This document shows positions 12,217-20,797 of a DNA stretch of 64,000 nucleotides, piece after piece. Within the stretch, counting starts at the first letter, position 1. Every line of letters begins with the position of its first letter. The notes under the pieces were generated by a model. That model searched no databases, was not told the DNA's origin, and worked only from the letters and a program-made list of their open reading frames with translations. Made by a program: the position numbers and the translations under genes. Source of the DNA: Ostrinia nubilalis (Eukaryota > Arthropoda > Insecta > Lepidoptera > Crambidae); contig NC_087100.1 of assembly GCF_963855985.1 (NCBI RefSeq), positions 3,011,001 to 3,075,000 of the forward strand. The letters are read 5' to 3'.

Positions 12217-12457
12217 GGGAGCTATTCAAGTATATTATAATAATTATGAAAAATTGATCTAATTTAAGTATACAATTTGACAAACAGATAGATAAGGAAA
12301 CGTCATTGTGTGGAATGTTTGTGGTGTGTGCCGTGTGTGTATTTTGTGGAAGTTTATGTGTGTGTATTATTTGCAATATGATTTGAAAGTAAGTAACTAG
12401 ATACATATAAAAAATGATTTTATGAAACAATAGCGAGTTACAGTAGACTAATAATAG
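12217..12457 (-). other. ORF1-ORF2 spacer of the LINE
   Basis: About 240 bp, CA-rich on the minus strand, separating the ORF1 stop from the start of ORF2. No ORF1-ORF2 overlap is visible in this family, in contrast to the LINE at 15.6-21.5 kb. Confidence 0.5.
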
Positions 12458-13399
12458 TCATGCAGTATTTTTAATAAGCGCAAGATCTTGTTCAGTCTTG
12501 ATCTGCATACGTCTATCTTCGTCAACGCGGAGGTAGATACCTCCACGGAAAGTCCAGCATACTGAGTTGTTCGCTTTAGCATATTCACGAACTTGCCGAT
12601 AAAGCTTTGCAGTTTTTTTCGTTAGACTTTCAGATACATATATAGGTTTGATTGCACCACCAAATTTCATATGTCCTGTATGTAGTTTTTCTTCTATTTT
12701 CTTCCCCTTGTTAAAGTTTTTAATACCAGATAGGACTCTTTCTTTTATTAGATCCGTTTGAAATTCAGCAATAATAGTACTTTTTGTGTTTTCTTGATTC
12801 CTTACTCTGAAAACATTTTTGAGGTCTGTGTCCTTTAATTCTACATTTACAACTTTGCCTAGGTCGTTTATGAATTTACTCAGATCCTCTTTCTTTTCAA
12901 TTTTACTCTGTCCAGTTAAGATAGATGGCACATTTCTAATTTCAATTGTAGCTGAGCAAGTTTTTTTCTCTAACAGCTCTACTTTTTCTTCGAGTGCAGC
13001 AATAGTTAGTTTATCTTCCTTCCTTTCGTTCTCCATAGTCTTCATTTGAACCAAGATAGCATCATATTTTTCAGATAGAAAGTTTAAGCTGTCCTTAATT
13101 TCTTCATTCTGTTTTTGCATAGATGCCTGTAACTCCCTGAAACGTGCATCTTGTTGTGTAGACAGGGAGCTAAAAAGTGCACGCATTTCTTTCATAATCT
13201 CGGAGTCGTAACTGGAGTATAAATTACGGTTATTTTGGCTACATTGCGTTGCCCACAATGGCAATAAAATAAATCCTGCGCTTTTGTCGGCACATGAGCG
13301 TTGCTTTAAGAATAAAATGTAGCAGGTCTTTAATGTCCATAGAGACGGATATAATCGCGCTGGAAACAAAATGGTTCCTTTTGCTGGCTTGCAGACCAC
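12458..13399 (-). CDS. LINE ORF1 protein with coiled coil and FP25K-like domain
   Basis: The open frame is about 313 codons, but its first codon is GTG and the first ATG is at 13193-13195; the ~68 residues before it look unrelated to the family, so the N-terminus is lost or frameshifted. From the ATG there is a Glu/Lys-rich coiled coil (about residues 70-150), then a segment resembling the Baculo_FP domain (SATIEIRNVPS near residue 149 to the C-terminal WTFRGGIYLR). Such proteins are ORF1 products of many lepidopteran CR1/Jockey LINEs and are thought to bind element RNA and package it with ORF2 protein. The C-terminal half is uninterrupted. Family call from motif order; confident for the C-terminal domain, not for the start. 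Confidence 0.75.
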   Translation of the reverse strand: MVCKPAKGTILFPARLYPSLWTLKTCYILFLKQRSCADKSAGFILLPLWATQCSQNNRNLYSSYDSEIMKEMRALFSSLSTQQDARFRELQASMQKQNEEIKDSLNFLSEKYDAILVQMKTMENERKEDKLTIAALEEKVELLEKKTCSATIEIRNVPSILTGQSKIEKKEDLSKFINDLGKVVNVELKDTDLKNVFRVRNQENTKSTIIAEFQTDLIKERVLSGIKNFNKGKKIEEKLHTGHMKFGGAIKPIYVSESLTKKTAKLYRQVREYAKANNSVCWTFRGGIYLRVDEDRRMQIKTEQDLALIKNTA

Positions 13400-13627
13400 C
13401 TTTGGTTGTTTTTCAAGTAGAAGAATATTCTTAGAGAGAGTGCAATGGTTCGAACGACCAACTTGATTTGCAAATAGCGTGTAGTATAGGCTCTAGTAAT
13501 TTCAGAATTAATAGAAAGCTATCAAAGAGACCTTGGACTATTTCAATGATCTATAATAATATTTATTAATAGTGTGTGTGCTTTTCTTGCGAGATTGCTA
13601 AATTAATATTGGACAATGCATTCTTTT
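13400..13627. other. Spacer between two LINEs
   Basis: No coding or repeat structure recognised. It may include the 5' UTR of the minus-strand LINE. Confidence 0.4.
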
Positions 13628-13659
13628 GTAAACAATATTATGACTGTACCTACTACTAG

Positions 13660-13916
13660 TTGTTTAAACTGAGGCACTCGACAAAGGCCAAGCCCGGAAC
13701 ATTCAAGATTGTTCATCAAAATATTCAAGGCTTGGCCAGCAAAGTCTTAGAAATAGAGCTATTCTTAAAAAGTTTTGATATTAATGTAATGTGTATTACT
13801 GAACACTGGCTAGAGAAATATGAAAGCTCTTTTCATGTAGATAATTATCAGTTAAGTAGCGCGTTTTTCAGGAAGTCTGCCATTCACGGAGGCTCCTTAA
13901 TATTTGTGAATAATAA
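13660..13916 (+). pseudogene. LINE ORF2 N-terminal piece (older copy)
   Basis: The ORF2 endonuclease N-terminus survives: VHQNIQGL (catalytic Asn) and CITEHWLEK (catalytic Glu). The reading is nearly identical to residues 1-85 of the intact ORF2 at 17921. It is cut at 13916 by the CACTG element and resumes at 15253. The TTTAAAC heptamer at 13663-13669 and the TGA at 13670-13672 are conserved here too. As in the intact copy, the frame opens at TTG with no ATG. Confidence 0.85.
13686..13737 (+). promoter_or_regulatory. Stem-loop downstream of the ORF1/ORF2 junction (older copy)
   Basis: GGCCAAGCC (13686-13694) is perfectly complementary to GGCTTGGCC (13729-13737), with a 34-nt loop. It lies 16 nt after the TTTAAAC heptamer. 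The intact copy keeps 8 of 9 pairs. It could stimulate -1 frameshifting; that is inference. Confidence 0.4.
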
Positions 13917-15249
13917 CACTGGTCAACACTGGTTTTGCCACACGAACTTTGATAGCTAATTTTGTTTTATCAATCTACCCTCATTATTAAAACACAGTTG
14001 TCATATTATGTCAATTAGCCTCATCTTTGTTGTGATACGGTAATACTCATAACTAGCACTACGGCAGTAAATTAACAGAAACGCTTACAAGTAAATCGTT
14101 ATAAAAAAAATTGTCGTTGAATTTGAACACTTTTTTGGATTTATTAACCCTGTGAACATGTCGAGGAAGTGTAATAATGATCCTAACTCTTTTTGTTATG
14201 TTTGCGGAGAACTTACATTCAAAAAACAAAGACGAAATTTTACAAATCTTGTGTTGGAGTGTTATCACCAATGTTTTGGTTTTTCTGTAGTTATCAAGAC
14301 AAATCCTGGGCCCCTCATGTCTGTTGCATAATATCCCCTCATGTCTTGAACAAAGGTGCACGATCTATGTCGTTTGCTGACTTATGATATGGACTGAACA
14401 GCGAGATCACGTTTCTGATTGCTATTTTTGTCTCACTGTCATAAAAGGTATAAATTACAAGAAAAAAAAACACAGTTATTTACCCTAACTTATCTTAGGC
14501 TTTAAGACCAGTCTCTCATTGTAAAAAATTGCCAGAACTAATACCAGTTGCAACTACGTCTCTGTTGAGAACGACAATTCACAACCGTCCACTTCAGGTC
14601 AATCTGTTGTCCCTAAAAATTGATGCAAAGATAAAAGAGGGTAATTTTGTTGGCCCTCAAATTAGGGAGTTAATGAATGATTCAAGATTTGAAGAAAAAT
14701 TAAGCGATTTAGAAAAATCTGCATAGGGAAGGCTTTTAAAAATGTTGTAAATTTTTTGGGTAACTACAAGAGTGACAGCTACAGAGAGTTGGTTAGCGAG
14801 CTAGTATTGTCATATCAAGCGTTGGATTACAATATGTCACTTCAGATCCATTTTTTAGACTCGCACCTGGATATTTTTCTGACAATTTAGGGGCTGTCAG
14901 CGACGAGCACGGTGAGAGGTTCATCAGGTCATTTCTAATATGGAAAAGCGGTACCAGGGCATATGGAGCCCAATTATGTTCGCAGATTACTGCTGGACAA
15001 TTAAAAGGGACCAACCAGAAACTAAATATATCAAGAAAATCTTAGATTATTAAGTCATTTATAAAAAAATAAGCTTTTGATATACGAGATCTGTGTTTTT
15101 TTTTTATATTTTAAATTATTCAATATAATAAAATCCTTGTCTAGCAAATTTTTTTTAACTGTTTATTTTTTCTTACAATCACCAATTAAAGTAAAAAATA
15201 TCACAAAAGTCCGTGTGGCACGATAAAGTTAAAATTTTGTTGTCCAGTG
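13917..15249 (+). mobile_element. CACTG-ended DNA transposon (CACTA/CMC-like), TAA duplication
   Basis: It starts CACTGGTCAAC and ends GTTGTCCAGTG, an imperfect inverted repeat with further subterminal pairing (TGCCACACGAACTTT against the complement of AAAGTCCGTGTGGCA). TAA is duplicated at 13914-13916 and 15250-15252, and removing one copy restores the LINE sequence exactly. CACTR ends with 2-3-bp duplications are typical of CMC/EnSpm elements. Inside is a decayed coding region (14159-15054). It is 1333 bp, so the element has lost most of its coding sequence. Confidence 0.8.
14159..15054 (+). pseudogene. Decayed TE-associated protein (Cys-rich N-terminus, 'GAVSDEHGERF' C-terminus)
   Basis: The start ATG at 14159 reads MSRKCNNDPNSFCYVCGEL, followed in another frame by YQDKSWAPHVCC and then CYFCLTVIKG. 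After a gap come FLGNYKSDSYRELV, NMSLQIHFLDSHLD, GAVSDEHGERF, MEKRYQG and ADYCWTIKRD, spread over all three frames. This order of motifs belongs to a large protein family found many times per genome in insects, hydra and other invertebrates, which I regard as TE-derived. I recall it from general knowledge and cannot confirm the superfamily. At least four frameshifts and an internal deletion between the two halves make it a pseudogene. Its position inside CACTG/TAA ends suggests that this protein family belongs to a CACTA-like transposon. Confidence 0.7.
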
Positions 15250-15252
15250 TAA

Positions 15253-15590
15253 TATTAGATACAAAGAACGCAAAGATGTAGTAGGGCTATCAGTTGAGCG
15301 TGTTGTCGAAATTTCCTGTGTCGAGCTTGAGAGTTACATCATTGTATGTGTGTATAGACCCCCTTCTGGGGACTTTGGTATTTTAGAAGCGGCTATTGAG
15401 GATGCTCTTAATAAAACTTGTAACAGCAACAAAAAGGTCTTAGTTTGTGGAGATTTTAACGTCAATTTACTAGATAGCTCATCATCATATTCTGTAAGAC
15501 TACTTTCCCTTTTTAAGTCATTTAATTTGTTTAGTCAATTTAAGGAACCAACTAGAATTACGGAAACCACAGCTACTTGTCTAGATAATA
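15253..15590 (+). pseudogene. LINE ORF2 endonuclease piece (older copy, second segment)
   Basis: Continues the endonuclease after the CACTG insertion: YRPPSGDFG, VLVCGDFNVNLL, and the start of the TATCLDN motif. It ends at 15590, where the full-length LINE is inserted, and resumes at 21511. Confidence 0.85.
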
Positions 15591-15608
15591 AACCACAGCT
15601 ACTTGTCT
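15564..15608 (+). repeat. 19-bp direct duplication at the LINE 5' junction
   Basis: AAACCACAGCTACTTGTCT occurs at 15564-15582 and again at 15590-15608, just before the unique 5' end of the inserted LINE. The 3' flank of the insert (from 21511) does not carry it, so it is not an ordinary target-site duplication. Confidence 0.8.
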
Positions 15609-16340
15609 TTTTGCGCTGGCATCCCTAGCTGTCAGACGCGTAATTTTAACGGGACAAATTTTTAATGTTATTTTACTATAATTTCGTGTAATATTGTGAT
15701 AAATTATACTGAAATCAAGTGTATATCGTATAAATAACGTATACGAATGTTATACGACGAAACTACATAATATTTAAGACAAAAAAGTGAAGACAAAATT
15801 TCGTCAGCTGTCAACGAAAAATCATCATAAATTCAAATTTACGGAACAAAATAACAGGGGAGTATTGTTTTTATTCATTAATTAAGTAATATCTATGGGT
15901 AAATTACATGTATTTTTCATTATACACTGAAATTATAACAGTACATTCCCAACGTTGAGGTTATATTTTCATGTGAATAGTCTTATTTTTGCCTTAGAAT
16001 TCCTCAATTTTAAACTTTATTCTGTAAAATAATACAATACGTGTAAAAGATCCTTTATTATAAGTGAAAATAAGTAGACAAATTATTTACCAGTTATTTT
16101 AACAAAAAATTCCTACCCACACAACTTAGCTTTACTTTATAAATTGGTTATTTTCTGTACTAAGACTCTTAAATGCTAATAAGATAGTATTAAAATACAG
16201 ATCCCTAATAATCTATCACCTACTGTTATTGCCAAGATCACTAAAACCCTTTTTTTAATTTTTTTTCTCGGTTCTTCGATCGGGATCGCTACACAAAATC
16301 CTATTTCCATTGGTAAACTTCACTGCAACAAGCTTCAGGG
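15609..16340 (+). promoter_or_regulatory. 5' UTR / internal promoter region of the LINE
   Basis: Non-coding leader before ORF1. LINEs of this type carry their promoter inside the 5' UTR; I see no specific motif that proves it here. Confidence 0.4.
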
Positions 16341-17933
16341 ATGTTGACCCGTAAGGCCACCATGAAGGACATGGAAGTTAAGTTGAGGCAGGCTCTCCTG
16401 GACCTCAAAGCTTCACGAGAGGTCAGCGACCAGCTGCTCCGGGAACGTGAAGACAGTGAACAGGAGATCCAAAAAGTTGTAAACAGGAACTCACAACTGA
16501 AGAATGAGCTTGCCGAGCTTCATGGCAAATATCTAGACTTAGCGGAGCAATGTTTGAAGTTGCAACAAACAGTGAATTCGTTCAGTGAATGCAACAACAC
16601 TCATGAGCAGGCTTTGGATCGCATCCATGACCTTGAAAAGAGCCTATGTGAGTCACATAAAACCATAAAATCTATGGAGGAGGAAAAACAGGTTCAAGAA
16701 TTGAACTCAACCGTGAGCCTGTATAATGAATTGATTAACAGTGATCACGAATTGAAGAATCCAACTATACCTATAATAGACTTGACATGTGATGTGTCTT
16801 GTTCCGGTCCAGCAGTAAAGTATCAATTTAATAGTAATAATAAACTTAAAAAATATATTAAAATCAAGAAATTTATCAAGAAAACCAAAAAAATAATTAA
16901 ATTTCAACGTAGTATACCTAAACAGTCAATTCTAATGAAAGAGAAAAATCTTTTAAAAGAAAAGCTTAAATCATACAACTTAATAATAGAACAAAACAAA
17001 AAGTTGTATGATGACAATACTTTAATCTTACATGAGAAAATTGATGACTTGGAAGTTTATCTTAAACAGATCCAATCTCGGTATGAAATGGCACAGAAAC
17101 AAATCAATGAACATGTACTGGCCACTTCCGAACTTGTTGACCTATGTAATTATAAAACTGAGCGTTTTGAGTCCTTATCAAATAAACATTCTTGTAACTG
17201 TATTAATGGCCTTCAGCCCACTATAATACCAAAGTCTACTCAATCTGAGTCGGGGCAGGACACATTCACTAAATCCCAAACTAATGTAACTGATTTGCCT
17301 AAAAAAATTAGTGCTACCTGTAATGAAAGGAAAACTTTTATTTATTCTGATCAACTTGGTCAAGGGTTAGGTTCTATGCTCAGGGAGCACTTGAATACAC
17401 AAGTATTGAACTATTGCTACCCGGGTAGGTTTCTTACAGAGATAATTTACGAAATTAGTAAAAACCAAAAATTGGATGAGAACTCCAATGTTATCATAAT
17501 GTATGGTAATAGTTACTTAGTAGATAAAAAGAGTATAATTCAGAATATTGACCAACTCTTGGATTTGCAAAATAGATTAAAATTTAAGATAATTTTGTGT
17601 GCTTTACCCTATGTAAATTCAGGGTATAATTTCAATAAGATCAACAAGAAAATATTTGATTTAAATATACTAATGTATAACCTGACTTATCGTCATAGCG
17701 ACGCACTTTTATTTTTTGACATAAATAAATTTATTTCTAGCTTTAAGTTGACTGTAGATACAATGTATCTCTCTAAAAAATTAAAGAATAAATTAGCCTC
17801 TTTGATTGCATTCAATATTAAATGTAATCATATTCATAAAAATAATCATAATCAGGGTACTAATAATTTGATTTCTCACTATGTAAATAGTAATAATATT
17901 AAGACTGTACCTACTACTAGTTGTTTAAACTGA
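16341..17933 (+). CDS. LINE ORF1: coiled coil plus SGNH/esterase-like domain
   Basis: 530 residues if started at 16341. The in-frame ATG at 16362 sits in a strong context (GCCACCATGA) and is the likelier start. Residues ~10-130 form a long coiled coil rich in Glu/Gln/Leu. A Lys-rich stretch follows (about 165-200) and then a second coiled coil (about 205-260). The C-terminal third (about 335-505) resembles an SGNH hydrolase: FIYSDQLGQGLG (block I), VIIMYGNSYL (block III-like, GNS instead of GxND) and DTMYLSKKLKNKL where block V would read DxxHLS. Esterase-like ORF1 domains are known in CR1-group LINEs. The last His is replaced, so enzyme activity is doubtful. The frame ends at a TGA directly after a -1 slippery heptamer. 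Confidence 0.75.
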   Translation: MLTRKATMKDMEVKLRQALLDLKASREVSDQLLREREDSEQEIQKVVNRNSQLKNELAELHGKYLDLAEQCLKLQQTVNSFSECNNTHEQALDRIHDLEKSLCESHKTIKSMEEEKQVQELNSTVSLYNELINSDHELKNPTIPIIDLTCDVSCSGPAVKYQFNSNNKLKKYIKIKKFIKKTKKIIKFQRSIPKQSILMKEKNLLKEKLKSYNLIIEQNKKLYDDNTLILHEKIDDLEVYLKQIQSRYEMAQKQINEHVLATSELVDLCNYKTERFESLSNKHSCNCINGLQPTIIPKSTQSESGQDTFTKSQTNVTDLPKKISATCNERKTFIYSDQLGQGLGSMLREHLNTQVLNYCYPGRFLTEIIYEISKNQKLDENSNVIIMYGNSYLVDKKSIIQNIDQLLDLQNRLKFKIILCALPYVNSGYNFNKINKKIFDLNILMYNLTYRHSDALLFFDINKFISSFKLTVDTMYLSKKLKNKLASLIAFNIKCNHIHKNNHNQGTNNLISHYVNSNNIKTVPTTSCLN

Positions 17934-20797
17934 GGCACTCGACAAAGGCCAAGTCTGGAACATTCAAGATTGTTCATCAAAATATTCAAGGCTTGACCAG
18001 CAAAGTTTTAGAATTAGAGCTTTTCTTAAAAAGTTTTGACATTAATGTAATGTGTATTACTGAACACTGGCTTAAGAAATATGAAAGCTCTCTTTACATA
18101 GATAATTATCAGTTATGTAGCGCGTTTTACAGGAAGTCTGCCATTCACGGAGGCTCCTTAATATTTGTCAATAATAATATTAAATGTAAAGAACGCAAAG
18201 ATGTAGTAGGGCTATCAGTTGAGCGTGTTATCGAAATTTCCTGTGTCGAGCTTGAGAGTTACATCATTGTATGTGTGTATAGACCCCCTTCTGGGGACTT
18301 TGGTATTTTTGAAGCGGCTATTGAGGATGCTCTTAATAAAACTTGTAACAGCAACAAAAAGGTCTTAGTTTGTGGAGATTTTAACGTCAATTTACTAGAT
18401 AGCTCATCATCATATTCTGTAAGACTACTTTCCCTTTTTAAGTCATTTAATTTGTTTAGTCAATTTAAGGAGCCAACTAGAATTACGGAAACCACAGCTA
18501 CTTGTCTAGATAATATTTTCTCTAGCTGTGTCCCTGACAAAAAAGCTGTCATACACAATCTTACGTCAGATCACTGTGGTATTAAAGTAGAATTTATTTT
18601 TAATAATTCTAATAATACAAGTAACAAAAATGCCGTATGTAGACCTGTAACCATTAGTCGTCTAGAACGTTTTAAGAATAATCTTGGAAATAAATTGCAT
18701 TTAGTGCCGTACGTGCAGGGAGACCCAGATGCTCTTTACAATAACCTTTTCGAATGTATTAAAACCGAACATGACAAAGTTTTTACTGTAAAGCCATTAA
18801 AACCAAATACCAAATCTAAGTTTAGTGACTGGGCTACTAAGGGAATATACAAAAGTCGAAATACGTTATATGAGCTTTATGGCATGAAAAAGTATAATAA
18901 TAGTATATCTTTTCTTGAGCATGTGAAAAAGTATTCAAAAATTTTTAAGAAAGTTTGCTTCATGGCTAAGTCTTTTTATATTCGGGACAAGATAGGAAAC
19001 GCCAGTAATAAAATAAAAGAAACTTGGAATGTTATCAACCGAGAGACTGGTAAACTAAAACCAAGAGATAATGACTTTTCTCTCAAAGTTCACGATAATT
19101 TGATATCTGCAGATAAAGATGTAGCAGAAGCTTTTAACAATTTTTTTGTTAATATAGCTTCAGCAACAACTGCCAACTTAAAGTCATCTCCCTCCGAGGC
19201 TGAAGAAATATTGAAAACCCACGTGACACCCTGTGACTCGCACTTCTCTTTTAAACATATTACTCCATTAGATATCACTAAAACTTTTAATCTTTTAAAT
19301 GTAAAGAGTACAACTGATATCTGGGGCATCTCTGTCAAGATAGTCAAACACATTATTGATATAATTTCCCCACAGTTAGCGATAATATTCAATAATTGCA
19401 TAGAGAAGGGAATCTTCCCCGACCTCATGAAACACAGTAGACTAATGCCATTATTTAAGTCTGGTAGCAAAACCGACCCTGGCAATTATAGACCCATTTC
19501 TATCTTGCCCGCTTTGAGCAAGATTTTTGAAAAAATCATACAGGAGCAACTTATGATTCACTTTGGCTCTAATAAACTATTTCATAGTGAACAATATGGT
19601 TTTACCAAGGGTCGTTCCACCACCGATGCCGGGGTTGCACTACTTAAACATATCTTCGAGGCTTGGGAAAATTCTCAAAATGCACTAGGGGTCTTCTGTG
19701 ATCTCTCAAAAGCTTTTGACTGCGTAGAACATCAAACGCTAATTCGCAAACTGCACTATTATGGGGTAAAGGACTCGGCTTTGGATTTAATACAATCCTA
19801 TTTAAACTTTAGAGTTCAAAAAGTCGACATAAATGGTGTTTTGTCTTCTGGGTCACCTGTGAAAATGGGAGTTCCGCAGGGGTCCATTCTGGGTCCATTC
19901 TTGTTTCTTATATACATTAATGATCTACCATATTTTGTTAAAGACTCTTGCGAAATCGTGTTATTTGCTGATGACACATCTTTGATTTTTAATATTGATA
20001 GAAGTAAAAATAACTTTGACGATGTAAATAATGCACTAACAAGAGTTTTAAGTTGGTTCACTACAAATAATCTACAACTGAATGCAAAGAAAACAAAATG
20101 TATAAAATTCTCTTTGCCTAACGTAAAAACAGTTAGTACCCAAATAGAACTTAATAATAATGCAATCGATCTGGTAGAATCTACTGTATTTCTGGGAATT
20201 ACCCTGGATTCAAAACTCCAGTGGGGCTCCCATATAGAAACTCTGGCGGGAAAGCTCAGCTCAGCGGCTTTTGCAATAAAAAGGATACGGTCATTAACCG
20301 ATGTTTCAACAGCTCGCTTAGTCTACTTTAGCTACTTTCATAGCCTAATGTCATATGGAATCATGCTATGGGGCAAAGCTGCAGATTTTGAAACAATATT
20401 TATTCTGCAAAAACGTGCCATAAGATACTTGTATAAAATGAAAGCAAGAGCGTCCCTTAGAGAATTGTTTAAAGAAATTGGCATTCTCACGGCCGCTTCA
20501 CAATACATCTTAAACTGTATTCTATTTATTCAACAAAATATTAATGAATTCAAAAAGAAAAGTGATATTCACCAAATCAATACTAGAAATAAAAATAAAT
20601 TGGCTATACCCGCTTTTAGACTTAATAAAGTGTTTGCCACCTTTATGGGACAAGGTATCCATTTTTATAACAAAGTCCCTGATAAATATAAAGAGCTACC
20701 GTACAATAAATTTAAAGGTATAGTTAAAGATCACATGCTTAAAAAAGCCTATTATACAACTCGAGATTTTCTTAATGATAAGTCATCCTGGGAGTAG
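17921..20797 (+). CDS. LINE ORF2: endonuclease-reverse transcriptase, intact
   Basis: 958 codons from the point where the frame opens (TTG at 17921, right after an in-frame TAG). Endonuclease: VHQNIQGL (Asn), CITEHWLKK (Glu), YRPPSGDFG, VLVCGDFNVNLL, TATCLDNIFSS and LTSDHCGI (final His). Reverse transcriptase: RLMPLFKSG, NYRPISILPALSKIFEKI, FCDLSKAFDCVEHQ, MGVPQGSILGPFLFLIY, catalytic LFADDTSLIF (about 19960-19990), then FLGITLDSKLQWG. The first ATG (near 18048) lies after the catalytic Asn, so ATG initiation would remove an essential residue. The protein is therefore probably made as an ORF1-ORF2 fusion by -1 frameshifting at 17924-17930, or by reinitiation. It copies the element RNA at the nicked target site. 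Confidence 0.9.
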   Translation: MFKLRHSTKAKSGTFKIVHQNIQGLTSKVLELELFLKSFDINVMCITEHWLKKYESSLYIDNYQLCSAFYRKSAIHGGSLIFVNNNIKCKERKDVVGLSVERVIEISCVELESYIIVCVYRPPSGDFGIFEAAIEDALNKTCNSNKKVLVCGDFNVNLLDSSSSYSVRLLSLFKSFNLFSQFKEPTRITETTATCLDNIFSSCVPDKKAVIHNLTSDHCGIKVEFIFNNSNNTSNKNAVCRPVTISRLERFKNNLGNKLHLVPYVQGDPDALYNNLFECIKTEHDKVFTVKPLKPNTKSKFSDWATKGIYKSRNTLYELYGMKKYNNSISFLEHVKKYSKIFKKVCFMAKSFYIRDKIGNASNKIKETWNVINRETGKLKPRDNDFSLKVHDNLISADKDVAEAFNNFFVNIASATTANLKSSPSEAEEILKTHVTPCDSHFSFKHITPLDITKTFNLLNVKSTTDIWGISVKIVKHIIDIISPQLAIIFNNCIEKGIFPDLMKHSRLMPLFKSGSKTDPGNYRPISILPALSKIFEKIIQEQLMIHFGSNKLFHSEQYGFTKGRSTTDAGVALLKHIFEAWENSQNALGVFCDLSKAFDCVEHQTLIRKLHYYGVKDSALDLIQSYLNFRVQKVDINGVLSSGSPVKMGVPQGSILGPFLFLIYINDLPYFVKDSCEIVLFADDTSLIFNIDRSKNNFDDVNNALTRVLSWFTTNNLQLNAKKTKCIKFSLPNVKTVSTQIELNNNAIDLVESTVFLGITLDSKLQWGSHIETLAGKLSSAAFAIKRIRSLTDVSTARLVYFSYFHSLMSYGIMLWGKAADFETIFILQKRAIRYLYKMKARASLRELFKEIGILTAASQYILNCILFIQQNINEFKKKSDIHQINTRNKNKLAIPAFRLNKVFATFMGQGIHFYNKVPDKYKELPYNKFKGIVKDHMLKKAYYTTRDFLNDKSSWE
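17924..17930 (+). promoter_or_regulatory. Putative -1 ribosomal frameshift site (T TTA AAC)
   Basis: In the ORF1 frame the codons read TGT-TTA-AAC-TGA, so TTTAAAC fits X XXY YYZ exactly and lies directly before the stop. A -1 slip continues in ORF2 as CTG-AGG-CAC. A stem can form between GGCCAAGTC (17947-17955) and GGCTTGACC (17990-17998), 16 nt downstream; the spacer is longer than the usual 5-9 nt. The heptamer and stem are also in the older copy. The function is inferred. Confidence 0.6.

Larger units (their letters stand above)
8902..13399 (-). mobile_element. CR1/Jockey-group LINE, near-complete, decayed
   Basis: A minus-strand non-LTR retrotransposon. It has an FP25K-like ORF1 (12458-13399), a CA-rich spacer, ORF2 with endonuclease and reverse transcriptase (about 9217-12216), a 3' UTR rich in CA/TG (about 8930-9216), and an (ATT)n tail (plus-strand TAA-type repeats at about 8902-8926). 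The 5' end is uncertain because ORF1 lacks an N-terminal Met, so the element may be 5'-truncated near 13.4 kb. I found no target-site duplication. Two nonsense codons in ORF2 indicate that it is dead. Confidence 0.85.

Noticed and set aside
19090..19485. 131-codon minus-strand ORFs at 19.1 and 22.1 kb
   Set aside because: Antisense shadows of LINE ORF2, present in both copies only because the sense sequence is conserved.
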